Below, in pieces: positions 25,260 to 34,403 of a stretch of 64,000 bases of DNA. The notes below the pieces were generated by a model, which did not search any database, was not told the DNA's origin, and was given only the letters and a program-made list of their open reading frames with translations. Made by a program: the position numbers and the translations under genes. This DNA is from Actinomycetaceae bacterium (GTDB lineage: Bacteria > Actinomycetota > Actinomycetes > Actinomycetales > Actinomycetaceae), in contig JAUNVG010000002.1 in the NCBI GenBank assembly GCA_030537735.1, positions 62,001 through 126,000 of the forward strand, given 5' to 3'. How positions within the stretch are numbered: the first letter of the stretch is position 1; each line of letters begins with the position of its first letter.

Positions 25260-26564
25260 TTGAAAAGGCTGATCGAAAAGGTCCGCACCCTAGCGGCTAA
25301 GTCCCCTGTTTTAGCTAATATCCTCACCCTCATGTCGGGTACAGCGGTGTCGCAGGTGGCGACGGTTATCCTCGCTATCTTCCTTGCCCGCATGTTCACT
25401 ACCGCTGATTTCGGGCGGGTGGCGATTTATAACTCGGTCGTGGCGATGCTGGTGGCGATTGCGTCCTTGCGTTACGACATGACCATGATGTTGCCGAAGA
25501 CGGATGTGGAAGCGCGCGTGTTAAAGAAACTGGCGACGCGCTCCATCATCACGGTTTCGATTATTTCTTCCGTAGCTGGGATTGCCTTGCAAGATTGGAT
25601 CGTCGAACACTACGACGGTGACACGTTGCTGGGTGCTTTATTCCCCTTCCTGGGGATTTCCGTGTTCCTTATTTCCGAGGTCGCGGTACTGCAGTACTGG
25701 TATAACCGGCAGTCAAACTATAAGCGCATTGCCATTAACCGCGTGCAACAAACCGTGGGCACTTCGGTGGGGCAGTTAGCTTTGGGTGGTGTTGGTTTGA
25801 AAAGCGCCATGGGGCTGTTCTTGGGCACCATCTTGGGGCAGGGGTATGCCTGGGTGAACCTGGGGTTGCGGGCGAAGGAGCTGCGTGAGCCGTTACCTGC
25901 GGATGCTCCCCGCATTCGAGACATGGCGCGCCGCTACATAAAAATGCCACTGCTTAACGGGCCGAACGCGATTTTAGATGCGATTCGCCTCAGCGGTATT
26001 AACCTACTGATCGGGGAGGCCTCCCTGTCTTCGGTGGGGCAGTTCAACATGGCGTGGCGTATGCTGCTACTCCCGGTAGGGCTGATCCAAGGCGCTGTTT
26101 CGCAAGTGTTCTTCCAAAAGCTTTCCACCGTTGAGCGTGGGAATATGGAACGCATTGTGCGTTTCGTAGTTAAACGTGGCCTGTTGCTGGGGTTGATCCC
26201 CTTCGGGATCCTATTCGCCATCAGCCCGTGGATTTTCACACTGGTCTTTGGCGCGCAGTGGGCGGGTGCGGGGGACTTCGCCCGCGCCCTCACTCCGTGG
26301 CTGATGCTGATGCTGGTGACGTCACCTATCTCCACGGTTTTCGTCGTCACCGAACGCCAACTGGTGGTGTTGATTTTCGCCACGTTCTACTGCGCGGTGC
26401 CGCTTTCCATTCTTTACTTCTCCCCCTGGGAGCTACTTCCCACCATCTACCTAATGTCAGCGGCAATGGCTTCCCTGCTGGTGATCAATATCGTGCTTGC
26501 GATTTGGGTTGCCCACCAGTTCGACCAAGGTGTAGGTGAGAAGGCGCCTGTTATTATGGACTGA
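25260..26564 (+). CDS. Polysaccharide repeat-unit flippase, Wzx/MATE-type
   Basis: A 434-residue integral membrane protein with about 12 to 14 hydrophobic helices. It opens with a basic amphipathic stretch and TLMSGTAVSQVATVILAIFLARMF, the typical start of oligosaccharide flippases of the MVF superfamily. It would move lipid-linked repeat units to the outer face of the membrane. TTG at 25260 starts 2 bp after the previous stop; GAGGGGG just upstream is a weak ribosome site. Cotranscription with the flanking glycosyltransferases supports the role. Confidence 0.87.
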   Translation: MKRLIEKVRTLAAKSPVLANILTLMSGTAVSQVATVILAIFLARMFTTADFGRVAIYNSVVAMLVAIASLRYDMTMMLPKTDVEARVLKKLATRSIITVSIISSVAGIALQDWIVEHYDGDTLLGALFPFLGISVFLISEVAVLQYWYNRQSNYKRIAINRVQQTVGTSVGQLALGGVGLKSAMGLFLGTILGQGYAWVNLGLRAKELREPLPADAPRIRDMARRYIKMPLLNGPNAILDAIRLSGINLLIGEASLSSVGQFNMAWRMLLLPVGLIQGAVSQVFFQKLSTVERGNMERIVRFVVKRGLLLGLIPFGILFAISPWIFTLVFGAQWAGAGDFARALTPWLMLMLVTSPISTVFVVTERQLVVLIFATFYCAVPLSILYFSPWELLPTIYLMSAAMASLLVINIVLAIWVAHQFDQGVGEKAPVIMD

Positions 26565-26613
26565 CGTCACCTACGGATCCGGTGCGGTAGCTGACGTGGA
26601 GGGGCCTTGTAGC

Positions 26614-27963
26614 ATGTTCGGAAGTGAGGGTATGGGGAAGCGTTGCTTAGTGATGCTCACTGATACTTACCCTTTCGCAGTGGGCGAGGAGTTCATCGAG
26701 CAGGAAATCAACCAGGTATGCGCCCAATTCGACAAGGTAGTAATCATTCCGGTGCGAGTACGTCAGGGCCAGGCGCAGCAAACCCGCACCCTACCTGCTA
26801 ACGCGGTGGCTCGCCTGCTTCCCCCGGACCGGATTCGTAACTGGCGGGTCAAAACCGCCCTGTACTTGCCGAAGATTCTTCTTCGCACCCCTTCCCTTAT
26901 TGCGAACGCGCCGATCTTCCAGCCGCGTCGCTTCCTAATGGATATTCGCTTCGCCGCGAACGTCCTCGCCCTGTACCGTAAAACTCGTAAAGTCGTTTCC
27001 CGCCGCCTGCTGTCGCAGTTCGATTCGGTGGTGTTCTACGCGTATTGGATGCACACCCCGGCCGTTTTGGGTTGCCTAATGCGCGAAGGCTTGCTGGTGG
27101 AGTCGGGGCGTTCCGCGGTGGTTGCGCGCGCCCACGCCTACGACGTGGATGAGTCCTATGCTCCCCACCATTACATTCCGGGCCGGCGCTTCCTGCTTGA
27201 TCGCCTCTACCAGGTGTACCCGATTTCCAACTACGCGGCGCGCTTTTTGCATGCTCACGGTGAGCGCCACGCCGACCAGGTTGAGGTCCGCCGCCTAGGT
27301 GTGCCGTCAGTGCCGCCGGTGCAGCGCACCAACCAGGGGCAGTGGAAGCTACTGTCGTGTTCCCACATGACGCCGTATAAACGCATTGACCTAATGCTTG
27401 AAGCGGTAGCTGAACTGCAAGCGCGCGGCCACAGCGTGCATTGGACTCACGTTGGGGAAGCCAACCAGCAACGTTTGGATGACATGCGCCAGCTTGCTCG
27501 CCAGCGGTTACAGCCGGGAACCTTCGACTTTCTTGGTCACGTCCCTAATGAACAGGCGCGTAGCATTTACGCCGATCCTTCCTTCACCTTGTTTTTAAAT
27601 ACTTCGTTGCAAGAGGGCGTGCCGGTGTCGATTATGGAAGCACAGGCGGCGTCTCTTCCGGTGGTTGCCACCAACGCCGGCGGCACGGCGGAGGTCGTGT
27701 TGGACGGGGAAAATGGTTCCGTGGTGGCAGTTGATAGCAGTGCGAAACAGATTGCGGATGCTATCTGGACGGTACTGACGCTCGCGGAGGGCGACTACCG
27801 GAAGTTGGTGGCGGCGGCTCACGCCGGGTGGCAGGAGCGTTCAAATGGTCCATCACAGTACCGCAGTTTCGCAGCCCACTTAGGGAAGCTATCTAAAGCT
27901 TTGACGACGGTTCCGCGCGGAGGAGGCACGTGGGTGCCGGAAGTGAGTGGGGATGATGAGTGA
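26614..27963 (+). CDS. Glycosyltransferase family 4
   Basis: A 449-residue GT-B enzyme. Acceptor domain features are CLVMLTDTYPFAVGEEFIEQE and the central RAHAYDVDE. The donor site shows LLSCSHMTPYKRIDLMLEA, LGHVPNEQARSIY and the GT4 carboxy pattern EGVPVSIMEAQAASLPVVATNAGG, with both glutamates. ATG 26614 (GGAGGGG 9 nt upstream) and ATG 26632 are both possible; an upstream frame open to 26536 has no ribosome site. It ends within the start of the next glycosyltransferase gene. Confidence 0.88.
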   Translation: MFGSEGMGKRCLVMLTDTYPFAVGEEFIEQEINQVCAQFDKVVIIPVRVRQGQAQQTRTLPANAVARLLPPDRIRNWRVKTALYLPKILLRTPSLIANAPIFQPRRFLMDIRFAANVLALYRKTRKVVSRRLLSQFDSVVFYAYWMHTPAVLGCLMREGLLVESGRSAVVARAHAYDVDESYAPHHYIPGRRFLLDRLYQVYPISNYAARFLHAHGERHADQVEVRRLGVPSVPPVQRTNQGQWKLLSCSHMTPYKRIDLMLEAVAELQARGHSVHWTHVGEANQQRLDDMRQLARQRLQPGTFDFLGHVPNEQARSIYADPSFTLFLNTSLQEGVPVSIMEAQAASLPVVATNAGGTAEVVLDGENGSVVAVDSSAKQIADAIWTVLTLAEGDYRKLVAAAHAGWQERSNGPSQYRSFAAHLGKLSKALTTVPRGGGTWVPEVSGDDE

Positions 27964-29077
27964 GATTAAAACCGGCAGTGAGCAGCCGACAATGGTGTTC
28001 CACGCCCCCTACCCGATGGATCCGCATCCAACGAGTGCGTCCCGGCTTCGGCCACTGCGAATGCGGGAGGCGTTTTCGCAGTTAGGGTACCGGGTATTGG
28101 ATGCGTCCGGGACAGTGAAGCAGCGGCGCGCGGTGTTGAAACGTTTACGGAAGTTCCTGCGCGGCGGTGGGAAAGTGGATTTCCTTTATTCGGAGAACTC
28201 CACTCAACCGAACCTGCTGGCGGGCTCCTTGAAAGAGGGCGTGGCGCCCTTAGTGGATTACCTGATTATGCGTGAGGTGGCGCGTTCTGGTGCGAAGGTA
28301 GGGGTCTTTTACCGCGATATTTACTGGAAGTTTGATTTAGCGGACTCTACCGGGCTGTATCAGCGGGTAAAACCGCTGCTGCATGGTTTGGACATGTTCG
28401 GGTACCGGCGAAACCACGTGCACCTATTCGTGCCTTCCATGAAGATGGCGTCCTTGCTGGATGCCCGTGGTCTTACCTGTACGGCTCTGCCTCCGGCGGG
28501 TGATCGCCAGCAGGTTGCGCCCCTTCCACAGGGGCCGCTGACAGCCGTGTATGTGGGTGGCTTGGGTGCGCACTACAATATTGAATCCTTCATGCAGGCT
28601 CTGGAACGAACGGCGAACGTGGAACTGGAGCTATGTACGCGCAAGGACCAGTGGGAGGAATACGTGCGCTCCCATCCGCAGCTGCCGCTGTCACGAATCC
28701 GGGTTTCCCATATTTCAGCCGGCCAGCTAGCTAACCTTTATGAGCGTTCGCATATTGGGGTTTTAGCTGTAGATCCCAGTCCTTACTGGGAGTTCGCAAC
28801 GCCGGTAAAATTATTTGAATACCTTTCTTACGGCCGTCCGATTATTGCCACTAGGCCCACGCACGCAGCCGAGCTAGTGGAACAGATCGGGGCTGGCTGG
28901 GTGGTGGACCCCACCCCTGAAGCTATTGGCCAGATGCTGACTCACTTGCGTGACAACCCCCAGGAAGTTGCAGCCAAAGCGCAAGCAGTCTCCCGCGCAG
29001 CTAAGGATCACACTTGGCAGGCTAGGGCTTTGACGGCGGCAAATATTCTTACAGGTAAGGCGGATAATGACAGCTGA
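27953..29077 (+). CDS. Glycosyltransferase, GT4-like
   Basis: A 374-residue GT-B enzyme. Recognisable parts are the N-terminal PMDPHPTSASRLRPLRMREAF, AVYVGGLGAHYNIESFMQA in the donor domain, and TPVKLFEYLSYGRPIIATR with the GT4 glutamate. Two adjacent ATG codons (27953, 27956) overlap the end of the previous gene, with GTGAGTGGGG before them. The frame overlaps the next start by 11 bp, so translation of the three genes is probably coupled. Confidence 0.86.
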   Translation: MMSEIKTGSEQPTMVFHAPYPMDPHPTSASRLRPLRMREAFSQLGYRVLDASGTVKQRRAVLKRLRKFLRGGGKVDFLYSENSTQPNLLAGSLKEGVAPLVDYLIMREVARSGAKVGVFYRDIYWKFDLADSTGLYQRVKPLLHGLDMFGYRRNHVHLFVPSMKMASLLDARGLTCTALPPAGDRQQVAPLPQGPLTAVYVGGLGAHYNIESFMQALERTANVELELCTRKDQWEEYVRSHPQLPLSRIRVSHISAGQLANLYERSHIGVLAVDPSPYWEFATPVKLFEYLSYGRPIIATRPTHAAELVEQIGAGWVVDPTPEAIGQMLTHLRDNPQEVAAKAQAVSRAAKDHTWQARALTAANILTGKADNDS

Positions 29078-31181
29078 ATGGCTGGGGACCATACCCCTGG
29101 TGCTCTACACCCTGGCGTTGGTGGTGCTTCCAGGTGCCGCGGTTTTACGCATCGCCGGTTTCAAGGGGTCTTTATCGGTGGCTGGCGCCCCGCCTATTTC
29201 TTTAGGCATTATTGCTGCCAGCGGGATCGCCGCCAGTTGGCTGCACTTGCGCTGGCACCTGTGGGTACTGCTGGCAGGCACCGCACTCGTCACTGGTTTA
29301 GCTTGGTTAGCGCGTTACTTGATTGTAGGTCGGCGCCCCGCCCCGAACACTCCGCAGGCTCTACGCCGCCCCCAGCTAGCCTCAACCATCACCTTGACTA
29401 CCGTGGTGGTGGCTACGGCGTTCACCGCTTGGATGCTGATCCGCGCCCGCACCCCGGATCTACCGGTGCAGCAAATCGATTCCACTTTCCACCAGTCTTT
29501 ACCCTGGCTAATCACCCAGTCGGGGGATGCTTCCCTATTAACCGCGGCTTCCTACGGTATGGGCATGCGCGCTATCCCCACCTACTACCCGGTGGTGTGG
29601 CACGTGCTGGTAGCTACGGTGGGTGGCCCGCAAAACGTCATCCCCGCCACCTACGCCCTGCTCATTGTCATGCCGGCGATCTGGTTCTTAGGCATTGCAG
29701 GGTTAGCATTAGAAGCCTTCCCGCGCTCGCGGTGGGCGCCATCGGCATCGGTGAGTGCCGCTTTGCTTTTCCCGGCCTACCCCTCTTACATGCTGGTGTA
29801 CCTACCGATTTGGGCTAACGCCCTGGGCATCGCCTTAATCCCAGCTATTTTGGCGCTGCTACTTCGGTGCTTGCGCCTGCTGGAGGAACTAACCACGGTG
29901 GGGCGACGCCGCGCCCTGGTGGCTTTCTTAGGGTTCGTCCTGGCGTATTTGGGGGCGGTCGCCACCTATCCGATTACGCTATTGGCAACCTTGTTCCTAA
30001 TCATCCCCTTGGCGGGTAATATTTTCTTCCGCATTCGCGATGCGATTTTACTCAAATACGGGCGCCGCCCCAGCCGCATCTACGTGTACGTAACTGTGGC
30101 TGTCTTGGTGTTAGCACCCCTGGTGCTGGTCTGGTTTAATCCGCGTATCATAGCTTTCTTGCAGCGTGATGGATACGCCAGCTTCGACCATGTTATTCCC
30201 AAGCTGAAAGCTATCGTGACGATGTGGCCGCTAGGGACCGGGGCTCCCTGGATGTGGGTGGCGTACATCCTCATTGGCCTGATTATCGTTTTCGGACTAC
30301 TCACCACTTTGACGCGAGGTAAACAGCGTTGGATCGCCTGGTCGTGGATGATCGGCGTGCTGGTTTTATTGGCAGCCTACTTCCCGATCTGGGGTCTTTC
30401 GGGGTTGACCGGTCTTTGGTACAACTCCCCCTACCGCATTTTACCGGTGCTGATTCTACCGACCTGCCTGATGGCTGCTTCCATTTGGCAGAGATTGGAA
30501 ACCTGGGTGAAGAACCGCTGGCAACGCTCCCATCGGGAGTGGACCGTGGTAGCGGCCGGCTTAAGCATACTGTTTGCGCTACTTGCCCACGGCCTAACTT
30601 TCACTGCTCGTATTCCGCTGATGGAAGTGGCTTATAACGATCCGCAGAACTCACCGGTGTACTTGGCGGATGAATCTGAGCTTGAAATGATCAAACGAGT
30701 CGGTCCGAAACTGGATGAGGGCTTAATGGTTCTAGGTGACCCCGCCAATGGCTCCACCTTCATTGAGCCGTTAGCCGGCAGGCGCGTGGTGTTTCCTCAC
30801 CTCACTTTCCGCACCTTGGATACGGATGCGATTTTTCTAGCGAGGAACTTCCGTTTCATTGACACCGACTCCCGGGTCTGTCGGATCCTGCACCACTACG
30901 GGATTGGCTACTACTATCAGGACGAACCCGGCCTCATTACCGGTATTGACCCGCTGGAACGCTCACCCGGTCTTTACCGGGTGGACACTTCCCACGGTTT
31001 TGAGCTGATTGACAGCTCTGACACCGCACGCATTTATAAGATCACCGCGTGCGGCACCATCGTTCCTAAACCGGTGTCGTGGGAGTTGAATAAGGGGTTT
31101 GAACCGATCTACGACGAGTACGGTCGGTTGAATAGTTTCGATGAGGAAGGCAAGCTGATTTTGCCTGGGACGCAGAAGTAA
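29067..31181 (+). CDS. Large multi-pass membrane protein, DUF6541-like
   Basis: The 704 residues form about 12 or more membrane helices in the first 500. A helix and an extracytoplasmic domain of about 170 residues follow, rich in Asp, Tyr and Arg (IDTDSRVCRILHHYGIGYYYQ). This plan matches the actinobacterial DUF6541 proteins found in polysaccharide loci. A GT-C-type glycosyltransferase or polymerase-like activity is plausible because of the multi-helix body plus soluble C-terminal domain, but no catalytic motif was identified. ATG 29067 overlaps the preceding gene. It is the last gene of the operon and convergent with the next glycosyltransferase. Confidence 0.75.
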   Translation: MTAEWLGTIPLVLYTLALVVLPGAAVLRIAGFKGSLSVAGAPPISLGIIAASGIAASWLHLRWHLWVLLAGTALVTGLAWLARYLIVGRRPAPNTPQALRRPQLASTITLTTVVVATAFTAWMLIRARTPDLPVQQIDSTFHQSLPWLITQSGDASLLTAASYGMGMRAIPTYYPVVWHVLVATVGGPQNVIPATYALLIVMPAIWFLGIAGLALEAFPRSRWAPSASVSAALLFPAYPSYMLVYLPIWANALGIALIPAILALLLRCLRLLEELTTVGRRRALVAFLGFVLAYLGAVATYPITLLATLFLIIPLAGNIFFRIRDAILLKYGRRPSRIYVYVTVAVLVLAPLVLVWFNPRIIAFLQRDGYASFDHVIPKLKAIVTMWPLGTGAPWMWVAYILIGLIIVFGLLTTLTRGKQRWIAWSWMIGVLVLLAAYFPIWGLSGLTGLWYNSPYRILPVLILPTCLMAASIWQRLETWVKNRWQRSHREWTVVAAGLSILFALLAHGLTFTARIPLMEVAYNDPQNSPVYLADESELEMIKRVGPKLDEGLMVLGDPANGSTFIEPLAGRRVVFPHLTFRTLDTDAIFLARNFRFIDTDSRVCRILHHYGIGYYYQDEPGLITGIDPLERSPGLYRVDTSHGFELIDSSDTARIYKITACGTIVPKPVSWELNKGFEPIYDEYGRLNSFDEEGKLILPGTQK

Positions 31182-31190
31182 CTTCGCACC

Positions 31191-32336
31191 TCAACGACTA
31201 GTTAAGGTAGTAACGATGTCGGCGATGGTACGTGATTCCACTTCGAAGTTGATTTCGTGAGCGGCCCGGTCGGCGTGGTGCTTCCACTCTTTAACTTGCT
31301 CTTTGGTGATGCTTCGTAAGCATTCCACAATGGAGTCGATTTCGTAGTCGGTGGAAACGGTACCCATCTGGTAGTGGGTAACCAGTCGTTGCATTTCCAC
31401 TGTGGGGCCCACAGCGATGCCGATGCGGGCTTGAATGTAGTCGAAGATCTTATTGGGCAAAGTCAGGCGCGCATTGGTGTTGAAAGGCGGTATCCAAAAC
31501 ACGCCGACGTCGTATTGGTTTAGGGTTTTCGGCAGGTCCGCTGGCGCTACCGGATCACATAGACGGATGCGCGGGCAGTCTTTGGTGGCGGCCTGCAGCT
31601 GGGCGTAGTATTTACCGCCGTCATTTCCTTTCACCAAGAACAGATCCAGGGTGTAGTTCTCCCCAGCTTGTTTTACGGCTTCAATGGTGGCTTCCAGGTT
31701 GCGCCCGTACACCGCGGCTCCGGAGTGCACTAGCCGGATGGGGCCACTGTCGGGTACCGGGGTGGGTTGCAGTTCCTGGTAGGAGGCAGTGTTGCGCAGT
31801 AAACGCGGTTTCACCTGGTAGTTAGCTTGGTAGAGTTTGGCGATTTCTTCCCCCACCGTGGTGGTGGCGGCGCAGCGCGGCAGGTACTGGCGGCACAGGT
31901 GATCCATCAGGGGCGCCACCAGCAGTTTCCAAACCTTAACGTGAGTGCGTTCTTCGGGGGCGTACTCGTGCAGGTCCGCCCACACCGGAGCATCACCGTT
32001 GACGGCGAAGGCACACGGCAGGGCGCGCGCATCGTTGGCGACCACCAGGTCAAACTTTCGTCCGCGCAGTTTTTCTATCGCCACCTTGGTGGCAGGGGCC
32101 GCTAACTCAGCGGCTTTCCAGCGCCTTAACCCAAGTTTCAAAACTCCACTGACGGTTTGCGGCAAGGAAGAAGCAGAACTAGGTATTTCAATGTGTTCAA
32201 CTACTTCTGGTGGGGTTTGCCCATAGCCGATAGACGTGACGTCAGCTACCTTCGCGATCGCGGATATCTCTCTTAAAACGCGAGCATCGCGGTGTATGGG
32301 GGAGAAAGAAATTACCAGAACTGATGGGCGTTGCAT
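31191..32336 (-). CDS. Glycosyltransferase, GT4-like
   Basis: A 381-residue GT-B enzyme that begins SVLVISFSPIHRDARVLRE, a start shared by many capsule glycosyltransferases. VHSGAAVYGRNLEATIEAV at the donor-domain start and LPNKIFDYIQARIGIAVGP in the sugar-nucleotide site place it near GT4. ATG 32336 is chosen because TACCAT ends 6 nt before it; a GTG 18 nt upstream would lie within the promoter. It is monocistronic, on the strand opposite to the main assembly operon. Confidence 0.84.
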   Translation of the reverse strand: MQRPSVLVISFSPIHRDARVLREISAIAKVADVTSIGYGQTPPEVVEHIEIPSSASSLPQTVSGVLKLGLRRWKAAELAAPATKVAIEKLRGRKFDLVVANDARALPCAFAVNGDAPVWADLHEYAPEERTHVKVWKLLVAPLMDHLCRQYLPRCAATTTVGEEIAKLYQANYQVKPRLLRNTASYQELQPTPVPDSGPIRLVHSGAAVYGRNLEATIEAVKQAGENYTLDLFLVKGNDGGKYYAQLQAATKDCPRIRLCDPVAPADLPKTLNQYDVGVFWIPPFNTNARLTLPNKIFDYIQARIGIAVGPTVEMQRLVTHYQMGTVSTDYEIDSIVECLRSITKEQVKEWKHHADRAAHEINFEVESRTIADIVTTLTSR

Positions 32337-32342
32337 GTGACC

Positions 32343-32348
32343 ATGGTA
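32343..32348 (-). promoter_or_regulatory. Leaderless -10 element of the minus-strand glycosyltransferase gene
   Basis: TACCAT ends 6 nt before the ATG at 32336; no ribosome site. Confidence 0.5.
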
Positions 32349-32368
32349 TAACACTAGGATTTTTGCTT

Positions 32369-32593
32369 TTACCGCAAGGGCTCGAACTCCTCCAGGGAGA
32401 AAATCGAATCGACAGGGACCTCGAAGTACTTGGCGATGCGTAGCGCCAGGGACAGGGAGGGGGAGTATTCTCCGCGTTCTAGGTAGCCGATGGTTTGGTA
32501 GTGCACACCCAGCGCGTCTGCCAGCTGGCGGCGACTGACTTTGCGGTCGGCGCGCAGCACGGCGATGCGGTTGTGTACTTGGTCCTCTGCCAT
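32369..32593 (-). CDS. XRE-family transcriptional regulator
   Basis: A 74-residue single-domain Cro/C1-type helix-turn-helix protein. RRQLADALGVHYQTIGYLERGEYSPS is the recognition segment and SLALRIAKYFEVPVDSIFSLEE the family tail. Short proteins of this type often regulate the membrane proteins encoded beside them. The ATG overlaps the stop of the ABC permease (TGATG), so it is the third gene of that operon and probably its feedback regulator. A candidate operator sits at 34331-34344. Confidence 0.9.
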   Translation of the reverse strand: MAEDQVHNRIAVLRADRKVSRRQLADALGVHYQTIGYLERGEYSPSLSLALRIAKYFEVPVDSIFSLEEFEPLR

Positions 32594-33429
32594 CACAGTC
32601 CTACTTGCGCCCGTACTTTACCTTGAATCGATGCTAGTGCTCCGATGGATTCTTTGCGGAAGCTGCGTTTCACCGTGAAAGCGGTGAGTGCATACCCCAC
32701 TATTATCCACCCCAGCAGGATCAGGCAAGCCAGTAGCGGATGGTAGCTTTGCCCCATTTCCCAGGAAGTGTCAGCAGACATGAATAGGTAGCGCGCCAGA
32801 TGCCCACTCCAGTAGGTGGGGAAAACGGTGTGCACGTATTGCAGCAGTCTCGGCACGGCGGTGATGGGGAAGAAGACTCCGCTGGTGCCAAGTAGCGCGA
32901 GTGCGAATAGGTACACCAATAGATTCGCCACGGGGGAGCGGAACAGTGCTCCCAGGATGAATCCGATAGGAGTATGGGCGATAGCGGCAGCCACCATCAC
33001 TACGATCAGGAGCGCTAGTTGTGTTGCAGTGTAGTTCGCCGGCGGGAATAGGAAGTAGGCACCCACCAGTATGAGCACTTGGGAGGCAAGGGTCACTAGC
33101 AGGGTGGAGATACTTTTACCGATGGACCAAGAAAGGGGACCGTGGGGTAGGGTGCGTACCCGCAGCAGGGTGCCGCTGAGGCGCTCAGTGTAGATCTCGG
33201 AGCAAATCTGTATGATCCCAAAGGCGGCCGCAGCTGCCACCAAACTCACCGTTAACGGTTTTACGATGTCAGCGTTTTGTCCCTGCAGGCTCACCTTGAG
33301 TAGTAGCAGCATGCCGATGGGCGCTAGTATCAGACCCAGTATGCCCATGCCGAGGAAGTTGGGGCGCATATCTGCCACCGCTTGAGTCCTGATGGCGCGT
33401 ATAAATTCGCGAAGATTGAGGTTCTTCAT
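32593..33429 (-). CDS. ABC-2 type transporter permease
   Basis: A 278-residue membrane protein with six predicted helices. A basic N-terminus is followed by helices near residues 28-48, 60-80, 110-130, 140-160, 170-190 and 230-255. SERLSGTLLRVRTLP-like text around residue 80 (TERLSGTLLRVRTL) is the usual coupling segment of ABC-2 permeases. Its start overlaps the end of the ATPase gene (ATGA) and its stop overlaps the regulator start. Export of a drug, peptide or lipid is likely; the substrate cannot be inferred. Confidence 0.87.
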   Translation of the reverse strand: MKNLNLREFIRAIRTQAVADMRPNFLGMGILGLILAPIGMLLLLKVSLQGQNADIVKPLTVSLVAAAAAFGIIQICSEIYTERLSGTLLRVRTLPHGPLSWSIGKSISTLLVTLASQVLILVGAYFLFPPANYTATQLALLIVVMVAAAIAHTPIGFILGALFRSPVANLLVYLFALALLGTSGVFFPITAVPRLLQYVHTVFPTYWSGHLARYLFMSADTSWEMGQSYHPLLACLILLGWIIVGYALTAFTVKRSFRKESIGALASIQGKVRAQVGL

Positions 33430-34319
33430 TGTGTGCCTCCGGCCTGTCCGGCTTTTATCATCGCCACGTAGGCGTCTTCTAAAGTGGGGCGAGTAACGGT
33501 GAGCCCACTGATTCGCTCCAGATCCAAAGTGGTAAGGAACTGCTCCACCTGGTCGGTGGCGTGTACGTGTTCGACTCCGTCTTGGTGCCAGGTCACTTGC
33601 GCCTTACCGACCAGTTGGTTGCGCAGTTGGCGCGGGGAGCCGTCGGCGGCGATTTTCCCGCCGGCGAGGATGAGCACGCGGGAGGCAAGTTTTTCTGCTT
33701 CCGCCAGGTCGTGAGTGGTGAACAACACGGTGTTGCCGCGGTCGGCAATGGCGCTCACGAGGTCGTGTATTTCGCTTTTCGCCAACGGGTCGAGTCCGGT
33801 GGTGGGTTCGTCGAGCACCAGCAGCGCCGGGTCCGCCAGCAGCGAGCAAGCGAAGTCCACGCGCCGGCGTTGTCCGCCGGAGAGTTTGCCTAAGGTGGTG
33901 TTCTTCTTCTCTAACAATCCCACTTCTTGGAGTGCGTCGTCGACGTCTTTGGTGGGGCGCGAAGCGGTGGCGTAGCTGGCTTTGAGCCACTGGAGTTGGT
34001 CTTTGACCCGCCACTTGGGGTGGTCACTCCAGTGTTGCTGCACTAACCCCACCTGACACCAGAAGTCGCTATTGGCGTTCTTCGGGTTTTGCCCCAACAC
34101 GCGGATGCGACCGCGGTTCGGGGCAAGTGAGCCAATGATGTTCTCCACCAGGGTGGTTTTCCCCGCCCCGTTGGAGCCAAGTAGGGCCACGATTTCACCG
34201 CGTTGGATTCGCAGCTCAAGCCCGTTTAGGACGTCGGTTTTACCGTACGCGAAGTGAACGCCCTCGATATCAATGACGTAGCTGCGTTTGCCGCAGACGA
34301 CCTCAGATGTAGTCTTCAT
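33426..34319 (-). CDS. ABC transporter ATP-binding protein (drug-export type)
   Basis: The 297-residue ATPase of the operon. It has Walker A GSNGAGKTT, signature LSGGQRRRVD, Walker B LLVLDEPTTGLD, and the switch His in FTTHDLAEAEKLA. A C-terminal extension of about 80 residues is typical of the DrrA/BcrA group that pairs with ABC-2 permeases. ATG 34319 follows TATATT by 7 nt, in an A/T-rich control region that stands out from its surroundings. Confidence 0.92.
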   Translation of the reverse strand: MKTTSEVVCGKRSYVIDIEGVHFAYGKTDVLNGLELRIQRGEIVALLGSNGAGKTTLVENIIGSLAPNRGRIRVLGQNPKNANSDFWCQVGLVQQHWSDHPKWRVKDQLQWLKASYATASRPTKDVDDALQEVGLLEKKNTTLGKLSGGQRRRVDFACSLLADPALLVLDEPTTGLDPLAKSEIHDLVSAIADRGNTVLFTTHDLAEAEKLASRVLILAGGKIAADGSPRQLRNQLVGKAQVTWHQDGVEHVHATDQVEQFLTTLDLERISGLTVTRPTLEDAYVAMIKAGQAGGTQ

Positions 34320-34326
34320 GCATATA

Positions 34327-34332
34327 AATATA
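34327..34332 (-). promoter_or_regulatory. Leaderless -10 element of the ABC-XRE operon
   Basis: TATATT ends 7 nt before the ATG at 34319 and overlaps the palindrome at 34331-34344. Confidence 0.55.
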
Positions 34333-34344
34333 GTAGAACTACTA
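34331..34344. promoter_or_regulatory. Candidate operator of the ABC-XRE operon
   Basis: Perfect inverted repeat TAGTAG-AA-CTACTA, overlapping the -10 element. Repression by the XRE protein encoded in the same operon is the simplest reading. Confidence 0.55.
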
Positions 34345-34403
34345 CATTTAATTCAATAAGTACAGCTAAGTTGTTTGGGAAGACCGCGGGAGGGGAGTGA
34401 AAC

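Noticed and set aside
32369..32593. Antitoxin of a toxin-antitoxin pair.
   Set aside because: The small XRE protein overlaps an ABC permease gene and no small toxin-like gene is adjacent, so a transporter regulator is the better call.
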